Part shown: piece by piece, positions 29,220-36,422 of the stretch
Layout of the letters: each line of letters starts with the position of its first letter
Position numbering within the stretch: the stretch's first letter is position 1
NCBI RefSeq assembly: GCF_024746795.1
Contig: NZ_CP080524.1
Location: 4,318,001 to 4,382,000, forward strand
DNA: 64,000 bases
Direction of reading: 5' to 3'
Source of the DNA: Mesorhizobium sp. AR10
Lineage (GTDB): Bacteria; Pseudomonadota; Alphaproteobacteria; Rhizobiales; Rhizobiaceae
Notes under the pieces: generated by a model
Database searches by the model: none
What the model saw: the letters and a program-made list of their open reading frames with translations, nothing else
Told to the model about the DNA's origin: nothing
Position numbers and translations under genes: made by a program

Positions 29220-29363
29220 ATGGCTCGTAACGAACGTACCTCGCAATCGGTTGCCTCTAAAGCTTCCAAGCTCTTGAGCAACCCCAGTACTTCCAAAACC
29301 GTCAAATCCGTTGCCGCATCGGCGCTTACCCAAGCACCGAACAAGGGCGGGAAAAGAAAATAG
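29220..29363 (+). CDS. small conserved rhizobial protein, 47 residues
   Basis: 47 codons from an ATG preceded by GGAG at a spacing of six bases. The protein is basic and Ser/Ala/Lys-rich: it begins MARNERTSQSVASKASKLL and ends in a KGGKRK tail, with a central SKTVKSVAASALTQ. I recall small proteins with this TS-x-VA-x-AS and SVAASALTQ pattern in many rhizobia; they have no known function. It is flanked by hairpins (29056-29085 upstream, 29379-29404 downstream). The strong ribosome site and family-like sequence make a real gene likely. Confidence 0.65.
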   Translation: MARNERTSQSVASKASKLLSNPSTSKTVKSVAASALTQAPNKGGKRK

Positions 29364-29378
29364 CAGCTTCGGCAGGCT

Positions 29379-29404
29379 TCGGCCCGGTCGCACGATCGGG
29401 CCGA
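29379..29404 (+). terminator. hairpin after small gene, copy 2
   Basis: Identical to the hairpin at 28967-28992 except for one loop base (GCAC instead of GCAA). It begins 16 bp after the stop of the 47-residue gene. No T-run follows. Confidence 0.6.
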
Positions 29405-29575
29405 GCAGCGGCGTCATACCGCGTCGCCGACCTACCCCGGCGGCAAAACTCGCAGCATCTGCTCATCGAACAGCGGCTCATCTTGGCCGATGCGGACGAT
29501 ACACCTTCCGCCCTCACCCGATGGCACTTCGAAATATTGGATCGGCGGACGCGAAGTGGTTGGGGGCAGGACACC

Positions 29576-30541
29576 TCAGACCAGCCCGACCAGAAAAGCA
29601 GCGCCACCGATAAAACCAAGGGAACAGACCCACAGCAGCCAGAGCCCGCGCGCCCGGCATTCGAGCACCGCCGAGGCCGGGTTGGTGGGGTCATAGTGGA
29701 CGTCAACCTTGCTGCCCTCGACATAGCGTTGCGCCTGACCGCTGACGAGACCGGGCAGTGAAGCCGTCACGCCGGCGCCGAAGGTGACGCGGTCGGCGCT
29801 GTAACTCTGGCCGGCGACGACATAGCTGTAGACGATGCGGGACCTGAAAACAGTGCGCCAGCGTCGATAGCCTGCATGGGTTCGGATCGCCTCCAGGCCT
29901 GAAGCATCGATGCGGCCGGCAGCGACCGGCCATCTTGCCGCCTGCTCGGCAAGTGATTTCTGGGCGAAACCCATGAGCAGGATAAACAGGCCGATGAACA
30001 GCAGCATCACTGCTGCGCCGAGATTCTGCGGCTTGGCCAAATGCGGCCCGATCGCCTCCAGCACGCCGCCGACGGAAAACACCAGCACCACCGCTGCGAT
30101 GACCAGCCCGGCCGAAAGCTTGACCATGAACTTGAAGGCGCCTTCCGGCAGGGTGCGCTCGATAACGGCTTTGCTCGGATCGGCCGGATTGTAGAAGACG
30201 GTCACGTCGGCGCCAGTGGGAAACTGCGCAAGCGTCTCCGCGACTTCGAAATTCCCCAGATTCTCCTTCACGCTGTAGCGCGAGCCTCGGAAGGTCTTTT
30301 TGCCCACCTTGTATTCGAAGGTGATCGCCGGAAAATTGCGAATTTCGGTGGCATCGTTGCTGTCGACGCCAACGCCCGAGACCCTCACCTTGCGCGCCTC
30401 GACGCGCGACGAGATGATCTTTCCTGGCGTTGGCAGCCAGTGGCTGAGTGCCCGCACCTCTCGCCATTTCACGAAAGTGATGAGCGACAGCGCGCCGGCC
30501 ACCACGCAGGCAAACCCGACCAGCAGAAATTTGATCTCCAA
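29576..30541 (-). CDS. DUF3592 membrane protein
   Basis: About 321 residues. The frame opens at a TTG at 30577, but a TTG at 30541 (MEIKFLLVGFACVV) has GGAGG four bases upstream and is chosen. Two copies of the DUF3592 pattern are visible, each ending in a VTVFYNPADPSKAVIE or VDVHYDPTNPASAVLE motif. Membrane segments lie near the N-terminus, in the middle (two) and at the C-terminus. Function unknown; DUF3592 proteins are inner-membrane proteins. It stands alone, with no operon partner in close reach. Confidence 0.75.
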   Translation of the reverse strand: MEIKFLLVGFACVVAGALSLITFVKWREVRALSHWLPTPGKIISSRVEARKVRVSGVGVDSNDATEIRNFPAITFEYKVGKKTFRGSRYSVKENLGNFEVAETLAQFPTGADVTVFYNPADPSKAVIERTLPEGAFKFMVKLSAGLVIAAVVLVFSVGGVLEAIGPHLAKPQNLGAAVMLLFIGLFILLMGFAQKSLAEQAARWPVAAGRIDASGLEAIRTHAGYRRWRTVFRSRIVYSYVVAGQSYSADRVTFGAGVTASLPGLVSGQAQRYVEGSKVDVHYDPTNPASAVLECRARGLWLLWVCSLGFIGGAAFLVGLV

Positions 30542-30687
30542 CTCGCCTCCGATGCCCAAGGGTGCAGGAGCCTGCAAATAGACATCAAGGCAACGGCGAA
30601 GTCTCGTTTATTTGCGAAGTGCCACTGCAATCCGGCCGACGAGCACCGATGGCGCTGCGCGGCTCAGAAGCAACAGCCCGCGGCGCG

Positions 30688-31296
30688 TCATGCCGGCCTC
30701 ACAGCCAGGAACGTGTTCCATTCTTCACGATCGCGGCCCACGTTGAAATCGTCCCTGATAAGGACGAGCCCGGCGGCTTCGAGACGGGCCGCGAAGTCGT
30801 CCCTGCGCCAGAAGACCGTATGATATTCGCCGCCCGTCTCGCCGTCGCCATTGCGCATCGATACGAGGAAGGCGCCGCCTGGCCGCAGCGACCCGGCTAT
30901 CTTGGCAAGGACCTGGTCGGTCTGGTCGCGCGGTATATGGATCAGGACGCACAGGGCCACGACTGCGTCGTAGGGGCCGCCGAGGTCGTCGGTGATGAGA
31001 TCGAGAAGCTCGCCGTGCTTGCCGCGCGCGGCCTGCAGCTCGAGAAACCGTTTTGTTGCATCGGTGCGCCGAACCTTGACGCCCAAACTCTCCAGAAAGT
31101 CCGCATCGTATCCCGGTCCGGACCCGACTTCCAGAATCTGGCCACTTGCGCCGGCGATCGCCACAAGGCGCTTTAGCCATGCCTGCTCTCTTCGGTTCGG
31201 AACATGCCTTACGATTGCATCGTAGCGTTCCGCATAGTCTTCATAGGCGTCGATCGTTTGACGGCTCTTCGCCAGATCCTCCGATGACACGCTCAT
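30688..31296 (-). CDS. class I SAM-dependent methyltransferase
   Basis: 202 residues from the ATG at 31296, which has GGGAGG a few bases upstream; an in-frame ATG six codons earlier lacks one. Motif I is ILEVGSGPGYDADFLE, followed by the acidic residue of motif II (RRTDATKRFL) and a motif IV-like LITDDLGGPYDAVVALCVL. The substrate is unknown; the fold is that of ubiquinone/small-molecule methyltransferases. Start-adjacent sequence YEDYAERYDAIV is typical of this group. Confidence 0.82.
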   Translation of the reverse strand: MSVSSEDLAKSRQTIDAYEDYAERYDAIVRHVPNRREQAWLKRLVAIAGASGQILEVGSGPGYDADFLESLGVKVRRTDATKRFLELQAARGKHGELLDLITDDLGGPYDAVVALCVLIHIPRDQTDQVLAKIAGSLRPGGAFLVSMRNGDGETGGEYHTVFWRRDDFAARLEAAGLVLIRDDFNVGRDREEWNTFLAVRPA

Positions 31297-31343
31297 CTTT
31301 CCCTCCCTTTTCATCTACGTCGGTCAAAGAGCCTGATTTGCCC

Positions 31344-31514
31344 TCAGCGGATGCTGCCGTTGGGAACGTGTCCGTCGAGCATACCGATATCGCGCTTGAG
31401 ATGGTCAGGCAGCGAACGGTGGTCGAGCAGGCCGCGCGAGCGGCGTCTGAACGGAGCGACGAAGACGTCGAGGAGCGGACGACGAAGCGTGTTGTAAAGA
31501 GTGGTGGTGGTCAT
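31344..31514 (-). CDS. small DUF1127-like protein
   Basis: 56 residues from the ATG at 31514, with AAAGGAC just upstream. The second half, LPDHLKRDIGMLDGHVP, matches the L-D-x-x-L-x-D-I-G pattern of DUF1127/YjiS-like proteins, which are small basic proteins often placed beside LysR regulators in alphaproteobacteria. Some relatives affect RNA turnover or phosphate and carbon metabolism; function here is unknown. It is divergent from the LysR gene with 104 bp between starts. Confidence 0.7.
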   Translation of the reverse strand: MTTTTLYNTLRRPLLDVFVAPFRRRSRGLLDHRSLPDHLKRDIGMLDGHVPNGSIR

Positions 31515-31594
31515 TGCCGTGTCCTTTCGGGTTCGATCTGATGGACAAAGCATGCCGTCTTCAGGCCTTGGTTTCCAATCGAACGTCGAGTACC

Positions 31595-31617
31595 ATGCAT
31601 CAGTAGGATTGATGCAT
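31595..31617. promoter_or_regulatory. palindromic operator-like site before the LysR gene
   Basis: Perfect 8-bp arms ATGCATCA/TGATGCAT with a 7-bp spacer, ending one base before the LysR start codon. Position between two divergent genes suggests an autoregulatory or shared operator; binding is inferred only. Confidence 0.55.
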
Positions 31618-31618
31618 C

Positions 31619-32530
31619 ATGGGTTGGGAGCTACCGCCGTTAGGCGCCATCAGGGTGTTTGAAGCCGCAGCGCGGCTGGGTAGCTTCACCAAGGCGGCCG
31701 AAGAACTCGGCATGACCCAGTCGGCGGCCAGCTATCAGATCAAGGTGCTGGAAGAACGCGCCGGAACGCCGCTTTTCATAAGAAAAACAAGGCAGATCGC
31801 TCTGACCGAGGCTGGGCAGCAGTTGGCGCCGCACGCATCCGGCGCGTTCTCGGCCTTGGCGGACGCGTGGGTCGCCACGAAGGGTGGAGCGACCGGCGTG
31901 CTGTCCGTGACAACCATGGAAACATTTGCATCGAACTGGCTGGCCGTATGGCTTGGAACATTCCAGCTGATGCATCCCGATCTTGCCGTGAAGGTGAATA
32001 CGTCGTCGCGGCTGGTCGACTTCACCCGCGAGGACATGGATATCGGGATACGAACAGGCAGTGGAAACTGGCCCGGCCTGACGGCTCACTATCTGTTCAA
32101 GGCAGACTACACGCCGATGCTCAGCCCAAAACTCGCCGAGAGCGTCGGCGGCATCCGCCACCCGGAGGATCTCTACAAGGTGGCGCTATGCTGTGCCGCC
32201 GATCCCTGGTGGAAGATCTGGTTCGAAGCAGCCGGTGTGCCCTTCGATCCCGATCGCGTCATCGCTGGCCCGACGCTGGGTTCGCAGGCTTATGATGCAA
32301 TGGCGGCGCTGACCGATCGGGGCGCCGCGATCCTCACCCGCAACATCTACAGCGCCTTGCTGGCAAAGGGCCAGTTGATACAGCCATTTGAAGTCCTTGG
32401 ATCTGATGGCGACGGCTATTGGCTGGTGCACCTGGAAAGCCGCCGCAACACACCCAAGATCAAGGTGTTCCGGGACTGGGTGCTGGCCCAGACGGCGGAC
32501 ACAAGGGAGCGCGAGATGCGCGAGGCCTGA
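31619..32530 (+). CDS. LysR-family transcriptional regulator, GcvA-like
   Basis: 303 residues. The N-terminal winged helix-turn-helix (about 6-66) has FEAAARLGSFTKAAEELGMTQSAASYQIKVLE; a periplasmic-binding-like effector domain follows from about residue 92. Similarity in the HTH region is to the GcvA/AmpR-type group. It probably controls the divergent DUF1127-like gene and itself, given the palindrome at its start; other targets are unknown. There is no clear Shine-Dalgarno before the ATG, so translation may be weak or the start may differ. Confidence 0.85.
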   Translation: MGWELPPLGAIRVFEAAARLGSFTKAAEELGMTQSAASYQIKVLEERAGTPLFIRKTRQIALTEAGQQLAPHASGAFSALADAWVATKGGATGVLSVTTMETFASNWLAVWLGTFQLMHPDLAVKVNTSSRLVDFTREDMDIGIRTGSGNWPGLTAHYLFKADYTPMLSPKLAESVGGIRHPEDLYKVALCCAADPWWKIWFEAAGVPFDPDRVIAGPTLGSQAYDAMAALTDRGAAILTRNIYSALLAKGQLIQPFEVLGSDGDGYWLVHLESRRNTPKIKVFRDWVLAQTADTREREMREA

Positions 32531-32572
32531 TAGGCCAGCGCGCTCTCCTCTGGAGCGACGAGACGGGTTCGA

Positions 32573-32905
32573 TCAGTTCGAGTTCGAGTTCGTATTGGAA
32601 TTCGAGTTGCTGGACGAGCTCGTCGAGGTGCTGGTGCTGGTCGACGTGCTGCCGTTCGTGCTTCTGTCGCGGTCGCGATCCCTGTCACTGCTGCAGGACC
32701 CGCCGGAGCAGCTCTTCGACGTCGATTTCGACGAACTGTACGATTTCGACGTCGATACGGATTTCGTTCCGACGAGGATGATATCACCCTCGCCCGCGAA
32801 GAGATTTGCCGGCGCTTGCGGCGAAACCGGCGCTGCCTGCGCCGTCGAGCTCATGAGCGCCGATGCAACAAGCGCTGCCGATGCGAACTGCCAGAGGCCT
32901 GCCAT
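32573..32905 (-). CDS. exported Ser/Asn-rich low-complexity protein
   Basis: 110 residues from the ATG at 32905, with AAGGAG about nine bases upstream. Residues 1-24 are a signal peptide (cleavage near STAQA-AP). The mature part has a short unique stretch (FAGEGDIILVGTKSV), then Ser/Thr/Lys repeats, a CSGGSCSS pair of cysteines, an RDRDRDR run, and a tail of (ST)n, Ser and (NS)n repeats. The bias suggests a disordered, surface or periplasmic linker-like protein. Function unknown. Codon-level repeats could expand or contract by slippage. Confidence 0.6.
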   Translation of the reverse strand: MAGLWQFASAALVASALMSSTAQAAPVSPQAPANLFAGEGDIILVGTKSVSTSKSYSSSKSTSKSCSGGSCSSDRDRDRDRSTNGSTSTSTSTSTSSSSNSNSNTNSNSN

Positions 32906-33031
32906 CGCGCATGCTCCTTTCCAGAGTCCAAGCACCGGCCGCAACGGCTGGTGAGCCTGGAATTTGAACACGTGCAGCGGCTACTTTGAAGTACAACATT
33001 GGAGCTAAGTCCAAGGGGCTGCCCTGGCCGT

Positions 33032-33063
33032 CAGTCCTCGACATCGGCCTCGGCCACCCTCAT
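33032..33063 (-). repeat. duplicated fragment of the DUF2314 gene
   Basis: 27 bp (33032-33058) are identical to 33634-33660 inside the DUF2314 gene, followed by one mismatch and four more matches. It lies 35 bp upstream of the VOC gene. Probably a relic of a local duplication. Confidence 0.7.
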
Positions 33064-33097
33064 TCTGCTTTCCAGACAGGCTTCTCCGGGACACAGT

Positions 33098-33469
33098 ATG
33101 ATTGACCACATAACCATTGCGGTGGGCGATCTGCCGAAGAGCAAACTCTTCTATGAAAGAACCCTCGAACCTCTGGGGTACCGCCTTTCCTTCGGCAAGG
33201 AGGATGTGTTTTGGGCTTTTGACGTCGGCAATGGCTGCCTGTTCGAGATCCAGCGGCCGGACAGCGAACCGCCGCTGACACGTGTGCACATCGCCTTCCG
33301 GGTGAACAGCAAGGCAGAGGTCGACGCGTTCTATCGGGCTGCTCTCGAGGCGGGCGCCGCAGACAATGGCGCACCCGGTCCGCGTCCGGACTATGCCGAG
33401 CATTACTATGCCTGCTTTGTGCTTGATCCCGATGGCTACAACATCGAGGCTATGATCAACGAGGCATGA
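33098..33469 (+). CDS. VOC-superfamily (glyoxalase/dioxygenase fold) protein
   Basis: 123 residues from the ATG at 33098 (MIDHITIAVGDLPKSKLFYE). The metal-site pattern of the VOC fold is present: H4, an His in VHIAFRV near residue 67, and Glu in YNIEAMINEA near the C-terminus. Substrate unknown; small single-module VOC proteins include lactoylglutathione lyase-like and resistance proteins. The ribosome site is weak (GGGACACAG), so the start is likely but not certain. The upstream stretch carries a duplicated DUF2314 fragment. Confidence 0.75.
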   Translation: MIDHITIAVGDLPKSKLFYERTLEPLGYRLSFGKEDVFWAFDVGNGCLFEIQRPDSEPPLTRVHIAFRVNSKAEVDAFYRAALEAGAADNGAPGPRPDYAEHYYACFVLDPDGYNIEAMINEA

Positions 33470-33523
33470 CGCACGCCTTCCCTTCTCCCCTTGTGGAAGA
33501 AGGAAAGAGGCGCCGGCCCGCCG

Positions 33524-34078
33524 TCAATCCTTGAACGTCAGCCCGTACTTGTCGGCCTGTTCCTTGGGCATGTCGGCGAACGCCTGGCGTGTGGTGTAGC
33601 CGCCATAGATCTCGCCGCCGTTCCTGATCATCCAGTCCTCGACATCGGCCTCGGCCACCGTCATCCGGTCGCCAAGCTTGTATTTGTTGCCGTTGACCGG
33701 GACGTCGGCGAGCAGGCCGATGAAGGTGCCGTCGCCAATGCCGGTTAGCTGCAACCAGATGTGCTCGGTGGCGCCGTTCTGCGTCAGCGGGAATTTCACC
33801 GTGTAGGTGCCGGGCGCGCCGCCGGCGATCAGTTCGCGGAAACGCGGGAGCGTCGCGCGACCTCTCTGCTTGGCGGCCTGCATGGCCTCGTCACCCGTAT
33901 GATAGGCGACGACGTTTTCCTTGATCGGGCGCGGCGCCGTCTGCGAGGCACCGGGTGCAGCCTCCGGGATGGCGACCGGCTTGTCGCTCGGCATGTGCCC
34001 GAGCGTGTTGAAAAACCCGTAGCCGACAGCGGCCACCAAAGCGAATGCCAGAACTGGATTGCGCACCGACCCCTCCAT
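33524..34078 (-). CDS. DUF2314 membrane-anchored protein
   Basis: 184 residues from the ATG at 34078, with AAGGGG five bases upstream. A hydrophobic N-terminal segment (about 6-24) gives a signal anchor. The DUF2314 domain (about 60-180) contains FTVKFPL-type strands, WLQLTGIGDGTFIGLLADVP and DRMTVAEADVEDWMI. Function unknown; the domain is annotated only as a conserved domain of bacteria. A 27-bp piece of this gene is repeated at 33032-33058. Confidence 0.75.
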   Translation of the reverse strand: MEGSVRNPVLAFALVAAVGYGFFNTLGHMPSDKPVAIPEAAPGASQTAPRPIKENVVAYHTGDEAMQAAKQRGRATLPRFRELIAGGAPGTYTVKFPLTQNGATEHIWLQLTGIGDGTFIGLLADVPVNGNKYKLGDRMTVAEADVEDWMIRNGGEIYGGYTTRQAFADMPKEQADKYGLTFKD

Positions 34079-34257
34079 GCACCCCTTTGTTTTCATGCAT
34101 GTCGTTGTCCCAAAACCGCTACGCACTTTTGGGCGACATGCATTGTCATGCGCAAGTTACCAACCGGGCGTTGCGATCCAGCTAAAAAACAGCGTGAGCG
34201 GATTGTTAGCAAAATTCTGAAAATTGCAGTCGGGACGCCGCAACGTGCGGGGGCGTT

Positions 34258-35313
34258 TCAGTCGGCGTCGGCGACGGTCGTTTGTCCGCCGGCCCATGCC
34301 CGCCAGGCACGCTCGTCGCCGTGGAAGACGTTGAGGTCGATGCGGCCCCTCACCCCGTGCGACAGGCCGGAGCCGGAATATTGCCAGAACACCCATTTGC
34401 GGCCGGGATAGACCTTTGACGGGTGCGCCGCCACGGCTCGCAGCCAGAACGGATAGTCGGGGAAGGCGCCGCGCAGATTGTCTCGGTAGAAGTCAGGCGC
34501 GGTGTAGATGATGGGCCGCTGGCCATAGTGGCGCTCCAGCTTGTCCATAAACACCTGCATTTTCTCCAGCACCTTTTGCCGCGACGGCCGCCGCTTGCAG
34601 CTGGATTCGCCGTTCCACTCGACATCGATCACCGGCGGCAGCGCACCTTCGACCCTGGGCACGTTGCGGATGAACCAGTCGGCCTGCTCGCCCGCGGTGC
34701 GGCACCAGTAGAAGAAATGATAGGCGCCGCGCTTCAGCCCGGCGGCGTCGGCATTGCGCCAGTTTTTCATGAACATCGGATCGAGGTGGTCGCCGCCATC
34801 GGTCGCTTTAATGTAGGCGAAGTTGGCGCCCTGCGCGCGCAACTTGTCCCAGTTGATGTTGCCCTGCCAGCGCGAGATATCGACGCCGTGAACGGCCAGG
34901 CGCCTTGGCGATACCTTGCCGAAATTGATCGGCTTGGCATCGCGAAAGCCATAGCGCGTGACCGGCGAGGCAAGCATCGCCGGCGCGGCACGGCTCAGCC
35001 GCTTCGGCGGCGACATCAGGGCGATCGGCTCGGCCGGCGGCTCGATGCTCTCTTGCGGCGCCGGCGAAGACGCCAACAGGGCCTCTTCTTCCTCTACCAT
35101 GGAAAAGGGCGGCGCATTGTCGGCCGCTGCGTCGGACCTCATCGGCGCGAGCTCGGCGGTTTCCGGAGCTGCTTCGACGGGCGCGCTCGGCCGCATCACC
35201 GAGCTGGTGGTCTCATTCGACGGCATCTGCAAGGCGTCAACGCCTGACGTCGACGAACAGCCGGCAAGGCACAAAGCCGCGACCGAGAAAATGACGACGC
35301 CTGATAACCGCAT
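34258..35313 (-). CDS. GH25 lysozyme-like lipoprotein
   Basis: 351 residues from the ATG at 35313 (an ATG seven codons earlier is also possible). Lipobox LCLAGC puts the lipidated cysteine at residue 19. A Pro/Ala/Glu-rich linker of about 115 residues leads to the GH25 domain (about 140-345). Catalytic acids are readable in VDISRWQG and IDVEWNG (the D-x-E pair), with later YTAPDFY and FWQYS. GH25 enzymes cut the MurNAc-GlcNAc bond of peptidoglycan. Location is likely the outer membrane inner leaflet or periplasm, where it could remodel the wall. Confidence 0.85.
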   Translation of the reverse strand: MRLSGVVIFSVAALCLAGCSSTSGVDALQMPSNETTSSVMRPSAPVEAAPETAELAPMRSDAAADNAPPFSMVEEEEALLASSPAPQESIEPPAEPIALMSPPKRLSRAAPAMLASPVTRYGFRDAKPINFGKVSPRRLAVHGVDISRWQGNINWDKLRAQGANFAYIKATDGGDHLDPMFMKNWRNADAAGLKRGAYHFFYWCRTAGEQADWFIRNVPRVEGALPPVIDVEWNGESSCKRRPSRQKVLEKMQVFMDKLERHYGQRPIIYTAPDFYRDNLRGAFPDYPFWLRAVAAHPSKVYPGRKWVFWQYSGSGLSHGVRGRIDLNVFHGDERAWRAWAGGQTTVADAD

Positions 35314-35452
35314 CTGGACCTGTACGCAGAACACAACAGACCGATGGCCAACAATCGCCGCCGGACAAAACTGGCCTCGATTACTAACGAGAAATTACCA
35401 ACAAAGTTTGAATCAAATATTAGCCATAAGCAGGCGACCAGTCGCGGCAGTC

Positions 35453-35496
35453 CCTTCTCCCTTGTGGGAGAAGGTGGCTCGGCGCGCAGCGCCGAG
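35453..35496. repeat. hairpin pair of the CCTTCTCCC/GGGAGAAGG repeat family
   Basis: Two adjacent hairpins, CCTTCTCCC-TTGT-GGGAGAAGG (35453-35474) and CTCGGCGC-GCA-GCGCCGAG (35478-35496), 18 bp past the stop of the small gene at 35514. Related short palindromes lie at 33481-33503 and 35836-35855. This is a repeat type common in rhizobial intergenic regions. Confidence 0.75.
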
Positions 35497-35513
35497 ACGG
35501 ATTTGAAAGAAGC

Positions 35514-35711
35514 CTATCTGCCCAGCCATTGCTGCAGGCAGGTCTTGGCCACGACGTGCGCCGGCGGCACGAGCGGCCCGTAGACAGCGGGGCGACGGGC
35601 GCGTTCGAGCAATATGCGCACCTGTTCCGGTTGCACGCGGTCGCGCTCCATCACCAGCAAGACCATCGGATCGCTCAAAAGCTCGTCCAGGGTGTTGATG
35701 CTGTCGCTCAT
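35514..35711 (-). CDS. small conserved hypothetical protein, 65 residues
   Basis: 65 residues from the ATG at 35711, which has GGAGG seven bases upstream; the frame continues up to 35888 but through repeat DNA. Begins MSDSINTLDELLSDPMVLLVMERDRVQPEQVRILLE and ends with VVAKTCLQQWLGR. Mostly helical, no membrane segment, no domain I can name. It is flanked on both sides by the short palindromic repeats. Confidence 0.7.
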   Translation of the reverse strand: MSDSINTLDELLSDPMVLLVMERDRVQPEQVRILLERARRPAVYGPLVPPAHVVAKTCLQQWLGR

Positions 35712-35835
35712 TCGTCGCCTCCTCGAATACCCAACCCGCGGTTGATAGATAGGGGGACAATGATGGCTCGCCAATGACGCTTTGCCGGCTATCTCGTGTC
35801 TCTTTGGATTAAATTTTGGCCAGAACTGCGCTGCG

Positions 35836-35855
35836 CCTTCTCCCGCGGGAGAAGG
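35836..35855. repeat. 20-bp perfect palindrome of the same repeat family
   Basis: CCTTCTCCCGCGGGAGAAGG, lying between the 65-residue gene and the GFA gene, 7 bp from the latter's stop. Confidence 0.7.
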
Positions 35856-35862
35856 GAAGTAC

Positions 35863-36261
35863 TCAGTTCGGCGGTGGCGCGCCTTCATATTGCGGCAGGC
35901 CGTCGTCGAGCTGCACCCAGGGCTGTTTCGAGCCGGTCCACATGTGCATTTGCGGCCTGAACAGCGAGGGATCGTCGAGCGAGCCGGTGGTGATGCCGAT
36001 GATGCCGGCGGAATCGCGCCGGGAAAACATCGTCGTGCCGCAGCTTGGGCAAAAGCCGCGCTTGAGGTCGGGCGAGGAATTCACCGTCGCCACCGGCCCG
36101 TCGATCGTCACATCGTCGATGCGGAACAGCACGCGGGCATTGAACGCGGCGCCCAGCGCCTTCTGGCAAAGCCGGCAATGACAGACACGCTCGTTGACCG
36201 GCGTGACGTCTGCGCGGTAGCGCACCGCCCCGCACAGACACCCGCCCTGATATTTTGCCAT
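35863..36261 (-). CDS. GFA/CENP-V-family zinc protein
   Basis: 132 residues. Zinc-ligand cysteines: CLCG (about 8-11), CHCRLC (27-32) and FCPSCG (71-75), the pattern of the glutathione-dependent formaldehyde-activating enzyme (GFA) family. Members bind zinc; some add glutathione to formaldehyde, but most family members have no proven activity. The C-terminal WTGSKQPWVQLDDGLPQYEG is typical. A single gene next to the palindromic repeat. Confidence 0.85.
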   Translation of the reverse strand: MAKYQGGCLCGAVRYRADVTPVNERVCHCRLCQKALGAAFNARVLFRIDDVTIDGPVATVNSSPDLKRGFCPSCGTTMFSRRDSAGIIGITTGSLDDPSLFRPQMHMWTGSKQPWVQLDDGLPQYEGAPPPN

Positions 36262-36374
36262 TTGTCGAAGCCCTTGCTCGAGAATGGCGGCACGGTAGCG
36301 GCAGCTCCGGCACCGTCAAATGAAAAGCTTTGATGACAATATCTTTTGCGGTGATGCAGCAGATGCTGCGACAG

Positions 36375-36410
36375 CGCTGCCGGTCATCTCCCAGGAGACG
36401 GCCGGCAGCG
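36375..36410. terminator. hairpin after the hydrolase gene
   Basis: 9-bp arms CGCTGCCGG/CCGGCAGCG with an internal pairing stretch, 13 bp after the minus-strand hydrolase stop. No T-run, so a probable but not classical terminator. Confidence 0.5.
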
Positions 36411-36422
36411 GTTGTCGGGCGG

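Noticed and set aside
32388..32954. 188-codon plus-strand frame opposite the Ser/Asn-rich gene
   Set aside because: Its hydrophobic-acidic repeats (VLVLVDVL-type) are the reverse-strand image of the Ser/Asn codon repeats; it also overlaps the end of the LysR gene.
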